Shown here: piece by piece, positions 6,368 through 7,867 of the stretch
Layout: the number at the start of each line of letters is the position of its first letter
How positions within the stretch are numbered: the first letter of the stretch is position 1
From: Flavobacteriales bacterium
GTDB lineage: Bacteria > Bacteroidota > Bacteroidia > Flavobacteriales > Flavobacteriaceae
Direction of reading: 5' to 3'
DNA: 7,867 nt
Assembly (NCBI GenBank): GCA_027031025.1
Contig: JALVEJ010000255.1
Span: 1 to 7,867, forward strand
Made by a program: the position numbers and the translations under genes
The notes under the pieces: model-generated
Told to the model about the DNA's origin: nothing
Database searches by the model: none
Seen by the model: the letters and a program-made list of their open reading frames with translations, nothing else

Positions 6368-6940
6368 TTATTCTGCGGTTTCTGTTTCAGCGGTTGCTTC
6401 GCCTTCTGCTTTTTCGGCAGCAGCGGCAGCAGCTTCAGCTCTTTTGGCTTCGGCAGCAGCTTTAGCTTTAGCTTCAGCTATGGCTTTTTCGTCACGGATA
6501 GGGGTTACTTCAAATTCTAAATCCACAATAACATCTCTGTGTAAACGGATTTTTGCATTGTATTTCCCAATTCGTTTGACATTGCCGCCAATTACTTGAA
6601 TGTATTTTTTGTCAATATCAAAACCTTCTTTGGCTAAAACTTCTGCCAAATTTTGGTTGTTGATTGAACCGAACAATTTATCTCCGGCACCAACTTTGGC
6701 GGGAATTTTGATTTGTAAAGCTTTGAGTTTTTCAGCCAATTTTTGAGCTTCTTCAACAATATGTTTTTCTTTAAAGGCTCTTTGTTTTAATTTTTCGGCT
6801 AAAACTTTTTTAGCAGAAGGGGTCGCTAATACGGCATAGCCTTGCGGTATCAAATAATTTCTACCATAACCGTTTTTTACCGTGACAATATCATCGGCAA
6901 AACCTAAATTTTCAACATCTTTTAATAATATAATTTCCAT
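6368..6940 (-). CDS. rplI: 50S ribosomal protein L9
   Basis: L9 binds 23S rRNA near the base of the L1 stalk in the large subunit. The protein has 190 residues against roughly 150 for typical L9. The N-terminal domain begins MEIILLKDVENLG and has the L9 signature with NGYGRNYLIPQGYA (about residues 23-36). A long connecting helix (about 41-75) leads to the C-terminal domain (about 77-150: GAGDKLFGSIN, ending LEFEVTPI). From about residue 155 a low-complexity Ala/Glu/Lys tail replaces the usual end; Ala-rich L9 tails are, to my knowledge, common in Bacteroidota. It is the last gene of the rpsF-rpsR-rplI operon, 13 bases after rpsR. A GAAGGAA sequence (6943-6949) ends two bases before the start codon; it is Shine-Dalgarno-like but very close. 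Confidence 0.98.
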   Translation of the reverse strand: MEIILLKDVENLGFADDIVTVKNGYGRNYLIPQGYAVLATPSAKKVLAEKLKQRAFKEKHIVEEAQKLAEKLKALQIKIPAKVGAGDKLFGSINNQNLAEVLAKEGFDIDKKYIQVIGGNVKRIGKYNAKIRLHRDVIVDLEFEVTPIRDEKAIAEAKAKAAAEAKRAEAAAAAAEKAEGEATAETETAE

Positions 6941-6953
6941 CGTTCCTTCTTTT

Positions 6954-7247
6954 TTATTTTAACATATCTCCTACATAAGGCATTAAAGCCAAGTGACGTG
7001 CCCGCTTGATAGCTTTGGCTAATCTTCTTTGGTATTTTAAAGAAGTTCCGGTGATACGACGCGGTAAGATTTTACCTTGTTCGTTAACGAATTTCATCAA
7101 GAAATCGGGATCTTTATAGTCGATGTATTTGATGCCGTATTTTTTAAACCGGCAATATTTCTTTTGATTGGGTTTAACCTCAATATCCAATTGGGTTAAA
7201 TATCTGATTTCGGATTGTTTTCCTGAATTTTGATCAATGCTTGCCAT
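6954..7247 (-). CDS. rpsR: 30S ribosomal protein S18
   Basis: S18 sits on the platform of the small subunit and pairs with S6. The 97-residue protein has an N-terminal extension ahead of the conserved core KKYCRFKKYGIKYIDYKD (about 29-46), followed by the RRITGTSLKYQRRLAKAIKRARHLALMPY segment (about 63-91) that contacts 16S rRNA. Only one Cys is present (C32), so no CxxC zinc site. The gene starts five bases after rpsF, which implies co-transcription and probably coupled translation. Bacteroidota structural work (from memory) places S18 with S6 and S21 around the 16S rRNA 3' tail, masking the anti-Shine-Dalgarno sequence. Confidence 0.98.
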   Translation of the reverse strand: MASIDQNSGKQSEIRYLTQLDIEVKPNQKKYCRFKKYGIKYIDYKDPDFLMKFVNEQGKILPRRITGTSLKYQRRLAKAIKRARHLALMPYVGDMLK

Positions 7248-7252
7248 AATCC

Positions 7253-7594
7253 TTAGTTTTTAGATTCTTTAATTTTTTCTCTTCTTTTTTCGGCCCATTC
7301 TACGCCATATTTGTCCAATTTGACAATTAAATGACGCATCACGCGTTCGTCACGTCTAAATGACAAATCTAAATCTTTAATGTCTTCCGGATTTAATTTG
7401 AATTCAATCAAATGATAAAAACCGGTCTTCTTGTGTTGGATAGGGTAAGCCAATTTTTTAAGCCCCCAATCTTCTTTCCAAATAATCTCACCGCCACGGG
7501 AAGTTAAAAAATCTTCAAATTTCTTAACTGCTTCCTTTACCTGATCATCAGATAAAACGGGAGTTAAAATGAAAACAGTTTCATAATGGTTCAT
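7253..7594 (-). CDS. rpsF: 30S ribosomal protein S6
   Basis: S6 is a small-subunit platform protein that forms a complex with S18. The 113-residue sequence is full length for the family. It starts MNHYETVFILTPVLSDDQ, contains the conserved WGLKKLAYPIQHKKTGFYHLIEF region (about 43-65) and the LDLSFRRDERVMRHLIVKLDK strand (about 75-95), and ends in a Lys/Glu-rich tail. It is the first gene of the rpsF-rpsR-rplI operon. Its promoter lies close upstream and leaves a short A/T-rich leader with no Shine-Dalgarno sequence and little room for the structured S6:S18-binding leader known from other bacteria. Confidence 0.98.
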   Translation of the reverse strand: MNHYETVFILTPVLSDDQVKEAVKKFEDFLTSRGGEIIWKEDWGLKKLAYPIQHKKTGFYHLIEFKLNPEDIKDLDLSFRRDERVMRHLIVKLDKYGVEWAEKRREKIKESKN

Positions 7595-7623
7595 AATTTA
7601 TTTATTTTTAATTAAATTGGCTG

Positions 7624-7653
7624 CAAAGATAAAAAATATTTTGGCAAATACAG
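7624..7653 (-). promoter_or_regulatory. Promoter of the rpsF-rpsR-rplI operon
   Basis: On the minus strand TATCTTTG (7631 to 7624) matches the TAnnTTTG -7 element exactly and is identical to that of lysS. The -33 element is weaker: CTG at 7653-7651 with a 19-bp spacer, or TTTG at 7648-7645 with a spacer that is too short (13 bp). The start point would be near 7617, giving a leader of about 20 nt. Confidence 0.7.
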
Positions 7654-7654
7654 C

Positions 7655-7867
7655 TTATTTTTTAATAAATTGTTTGATAGACTTATATTGAGTGCTTTTC
7701 AACTTTAAAAAATAAGTGCCAGCCGGTAAAAATGATACATCAATTTGATTGTTTTTGATGTTAACCGGATAAGTTTTGCCTAAAACATCTTTAATTTCCG
7801 CTTGGTCAAACCGGTAATCTTTTGTATCTATATTGATAAATTTATCTGCCGGATTGGGATAAATTTT
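7655..7867 (-). CDS. C-terminal end of a secreted protein with a T9SS type A sorting domain (partial)
   Basis: Only the last 70 codons are in the window, read from the right edge to the TAA at 7655. The sequence opens KIYPNPADKFINID and ends with an IDVSFLPAGTYFLKLKS strand and a short basic tail (QFIKK). This is the pattern of the Por/type IX secretion C-terminal sorting domain, which directs proteins through the outer membrane and is cleaved during surface attachment or release. The catalytic or binding part of the protein lies outside the window, so its function cannot be stated. The stop lies 60 bases before rpsF on the same strand. No clear terminator is seen in that gap, so some readthrough into the ribosomal operon is possible. 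Confidence 0.9.
   Translation of the reverse strand, partial: KIYPNPADKFINIDTKDYRFDQAEIKDVLGKTYPVNIKNNQIDVSFLPAGTYFLKLKSTQYKSIKQFIKK

Overview
The window looks like chromosomal DNA of a Bacteroidota bacterium, most likely a flavobacterium-type lineage. The support is: AT-rich intergenic DNA; promoter elements of the Bacteroidota TAnnTTTG type in front of lysS, rpsF and a small gene; mostly A/T-rich start regions without a well-placed Shine-Dalgarno sequence; a C-terminal type IX secretion (T9SS) sorting domain at the right edge; and a large secreted protein built from the fibronectin III, CUB-like and choice-of-anchor J modules common in this phylum. Species cannot be named from the window.

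Left part (1-3557, minus strand): the N-terminal 1185 codons of a very large modular surface protein, with a signal peptide at its N-terminus and its C-terminus outside the window. It carries two CUB-like modules of exactly the same length (124 residues, about 78% identical by eye), four FN3 modules, one possible PPC-like module and at least one and a half choice-of-anchor J modules. Next (3558-4148) is an AT-rich stretch without a convincing gene. It holds two adjacent small hairpins followed by a strong intrinsic terminator, possibly the 3' part of an unannotated small RNA.

Middle (4149-6197, plus strand): a promoter, a 53-residue hydrophilic protein of unknown function, a long terminator hairpin, then immediately the promoter and gene for class II lysyl-tRNA synthetase (lysS), translated from the ATG at 4500. 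lysS converges on the ribosomal protein operon. The gap between them (6198-6367) holds two related near-perfect palindromes and a bidirectional terminator.

Right part (6368-7654, minus strand): the operon rpsF-rpsR-rplI (S6, S18, L9), with a TAnnTTTG promoter and a very short leader in front of rpsF. L9 has a low-complexity Ala/Glu tail. At the extreme right (7655-7867) is the end of another secreted protein with a T9SS type A sorting domain.

The housekeeping genes are ordinary, and I see no clear undescribed system. Points worth a second look are the orphan hairpin cluster and terminator, an A9 run that throws the small protein past a TAG stop, the palindromic repeats, the internal duplication in the adhesin, and the S6/S18 context for Shine-Dalgarno-independent translation.
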